Of a stretch of DNA of 64,000 nt, positions 61,931 to 64,000 are shown piece by piece. The notes beneath the pieces were generated by a model. The model did no database searches. It worked only from the letters and a program-made list of their open reading frames with translations, and was not told the origin of the DNA. The translations under genes and the position numbers were made by a program. The stretch's first letter is position 1. Each line of letters starts with the position of its first letter. Source of the stretch: Protonemura montana (lineage: Eukaryota > Arthropoda > Insecta > Plecoptera > Nemouridae); assembly GCA_947568835.1 (NCBI GenBank), contig OX387605.1:12404418-12468417 (forward strand). The letters run 5' to 3'.

Positions 61931-62340
61931 CAGAAAAGGAAAGGAAAAAACACACGTCGACGGGGACATGTTGAACCGAAACTCGGTCAACTTTCGAACT
62001 GTGTTCATATTTTCCGGTTCCCACTCGTGAGACCCACTGGAAAAGCGAGCTCCGTCTCGGGCTACACCCCAGCTTGTGTCTCTGACTCGAACGGCAGCGT
62101 CGGTGGCTTTCTCCACCACCGACGTCGACACCGCCGCCGCGACGCCACCGACATCTGTTTTCGGCGCGGGCCCGTTGTTGGGGGCCACTCGAAGAGCACA
62201 ATCGCATAGCACACCATGCACCCTGGACAACAATGACGCCGCGCCATGCGCAGGTATCTGACCTTTGACCACGTCATGACCATTGTATCCTGCTACTGGC
62301 GTACTGTTGTTAGAATGGGGTGGGGGTGCACCTAATGTGT

Positions 62341-62393
62341 GCACATTTGGCCGGGGCACATGTGGGGGGGGGGGGGGGGGGGCAAATGTGCCC
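62341..62393. repeat. poly-G run of 19 inside an inverted repeat
   Basis: G19 lies at 62364-62382. Around it GCACATTTG (62341-62349) is complementary to CAAATGTGC (62383-62391), and GGGCACAT (62354-62361) to ATGTGCCC (62386-62393), so two alternative stems compete for the same right arm with the G run in the loop. Confidence 0.8.
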
Positions 62394-62438
62394 ATCTATA
62401 AACGTGTGTCATGGGCATTTCGTGGGTATTTTCCCATA

Positions 62439-62498
62439 AGAGAGAGAGACAGAGAGGGAGATAAAAAGAGAGGGAGAGAGAGAGGAGAGAGAGAGAGT
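62439..62498. repeat. (AG)n tract
   Basis: Imperfect AG/GGAG repeat, about 60 bases. GAGAG words are also binding sites of GAGA-type factors. Confidence 0.9.
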
Positions 62499-62850
62499 TA
62501 GAAGGTGGAAGAGAGACGCAACGAATTCCGATATTCCTGAGAGGGTTTTTTCGTTGGCCTCGCCTGGATTTATAAGTTATTTGAGGTCAGACTGTTGTGC
62601 CTTGAAGATATGGTAGCAATTTCTTTGAGATTGTGTCGACAATGGCTTCAATGTACTGGTCCCCGTGTGATGTTCTCTTTAGCTTCGTCGTCGAATGCCT
62701 TCAAATTGGAGGCACGGAATTTATTTGCCATCTCATCGAAGTTTCTTTATGAAAAAAAATCAGACGTATAAAAATCTCGATAAAATTTGATTATGGTTAT
62801 ACTTTGAAGCGTGAACAACAAAAAAACACCGTGATAAAGCAGCGCGTGGT

Positions 62851-62878
62851 CCCCCCCCCCCCCCCCCCCCCCCCCCCC
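62851..62878. repeat. poly-C run of 28
   Basis: The longest homopolymer in the window, 28 C. Its true length is likely uncertain in any assembly. Confidence 0.95.
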
Positions 62879-63288
62879 TTTCACCCATACCACTCTATGG
62901 CGAAACACAACTGTCCTTTGCAGGCATTTCATTTTCTATTTCGCTTGGAGACTTTTTAAGAAATCTTTCAGTCTCATTGTTGCACGAGTCAGTGAATGGG
63001 AGAAAAAAAAATCTGTTTTAAAAATTAAAATGTAACAAACAAAATCTTTATTGCAAAAGAGAAAGATTCACTACGATTAACGCTGTCTCAATTAAAGTTT
63101 TTTTTTTTGGTTTAGAAGAATAAAATGTCATGCCCATGACCCATGGGATTTCAGCGATTCGAGAGCACAATCAACTCGACGATCTGATAATCTCCGATTG
63201 CTATTCGCCACCGCCTTGCAAATAGATTCAGCTTCCATTGCGAGTCTGCATCGATGTCATTAGCCTCAACGTGCACTGCACGTAGAGA

Positions 63289-63322
63289 GACGCCGACGCC
63301 GACGACGCCAGCGACGCCGCTC
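63289..63322. repeat. cluster of four GACGCC words
   Basis: Four GACGCC copies within about 30 bases (gagacgccgacgccgacg, then acgccagcgacgccg). It is the densest patch of the word that is over-represented throughout the window. Confidence 0.7.
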
Positions 63323-64000
63323 TGGTAATGGGTTTTAAATCCGAGCGATGTGAAACAACTAGCGGGTCAGGGGAGCCGATGATCTACTTGAAACTGATTA
63401 CACACCAGGATTAGCCAAGCGCGCACGAGAGATAAAAGTGCATAGCACAGTTACAAGAGATTAATTAAATGACATCATTATAGCACTGTAAATATTTGTT
63501 TTTCCTGTAAAACAACATGATAAATAAAACGATAGCTTAAAAGATCATTCCCCCAATCGGAATTGCTAATGGGACGGAGGGTGGAGCTGTCAATCAGAAA
63601 AGGCGGTGTACATGCCAATCAGGAAGCGGGTACCTTCTATATATATATTTTAACCACTCCGAGGCAAATTAATGCAGTCGGGGTTTTATCTCGACAAGCA
63701 CCCTCAGGGACCGCCTATCAAATGTCCGAGATAATTAAAAAGGTAAATAACAGTGTGTACATGCAGACAGGCAACGAGATAAAAACGTCCATCGACGTCT
63801 CGTGCTTGTCGTGGTGTTATTTATAAGGGCGGTGATGCTCCTATGGATAGACTTTCCATTTTCTCTCTCTATACTTGTCTACTACTGTCCATGCCTTGAA
63901 TGCAATCAGCAAAAGAGTGTTGCTATCTCCCATTCAGCCAATCACCCTCTAGCCAATAGACAACGACGATGACAATGATGATTATGACTTTAGGACTGAT

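Noticed and set aside
61853-62395. 180-codon minus-strand open frame
   Set aside because: It starts in the G19 homopolymer (poly-Pro) and crosses the G13 run; no domain and no splice context.

Overview
This window looks like arthropod, probably insect, nuclear DNA from a genome of moderate GC content with long introns. No complete gene can be read in one open frame. I see no operons, ribosome binding sites, rRNA, recognisable tRNA, CRISPR array or bacterial features. The DNA is a patchwork of AT-rich sequence (many TAATTA and AATAAA words), CpG-rich islands, short microsatellites, long G or C homopolymers and decayed repeats. The insect assignment rests on general texture and a few mobile-element remnants, so it is tentative. 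Long open frames here are mostly by-products of CpG-rich sequence in which several frames stay open at once. I therefore did not annotate them as genes unless splice signals or codon composition added support.

Left part (1 to 20.4 kb): four short segments on the minus strand (20297-20398, 10965-10998, 2242-2295, 113-130) each have an AG acceptor and a GTRAG donor. Their codons are rich in purine, mostly G, at the first position, and their reading phases fit end to end (1, 1, 2, 2). I read them as consecutive small exons of one minus-strand gene that continues off the left edge, with introns of 2.1 to 9.3 kb. The family is not recognised.

Middle part (20.4 to 40.3 kb): mostly non-coding. It holds microsatellites, a tRNA-like SINE remnant on the minus strand (about 36.61-36.74 kb) and a diverged tandem array (37.30-38.07 kb).

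Right part (40.3 to 64 kb): a CpG-rich block at 40.48-40.93 kb ends in an ATG followed at once by a consensus splice donor, so it could be the promoter and first exon of a plus-strand gene. Further plus-strand exon candidates at 46925-47111, 50445-50550, 56688-56710 and 60601-60820 can be joined in phase to a stop codon. That model is weaker than the left-hand one. Separate minus-strand exon candidates lie at 43250-43374 and 58788-58950. A foldback, MITE-like element sits at about 54.69-54.90 kb, and a probable non-LTR element fragment at about 53.2 kb. G/C homopolymers of 13-28 bases and an (AG)n tract lie at 61.9-62.9 kb.

Across the whole window the word GACGCC/GGCGTC is strongly over-represented on both strands (about 75-80 copies counted by eye). 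Several copies form perfect inverted pairs. This is the most unusual sequence-wide signal I found and I cannot explain it. All exon calls come from reading by eye and need transcript or homology evidence.
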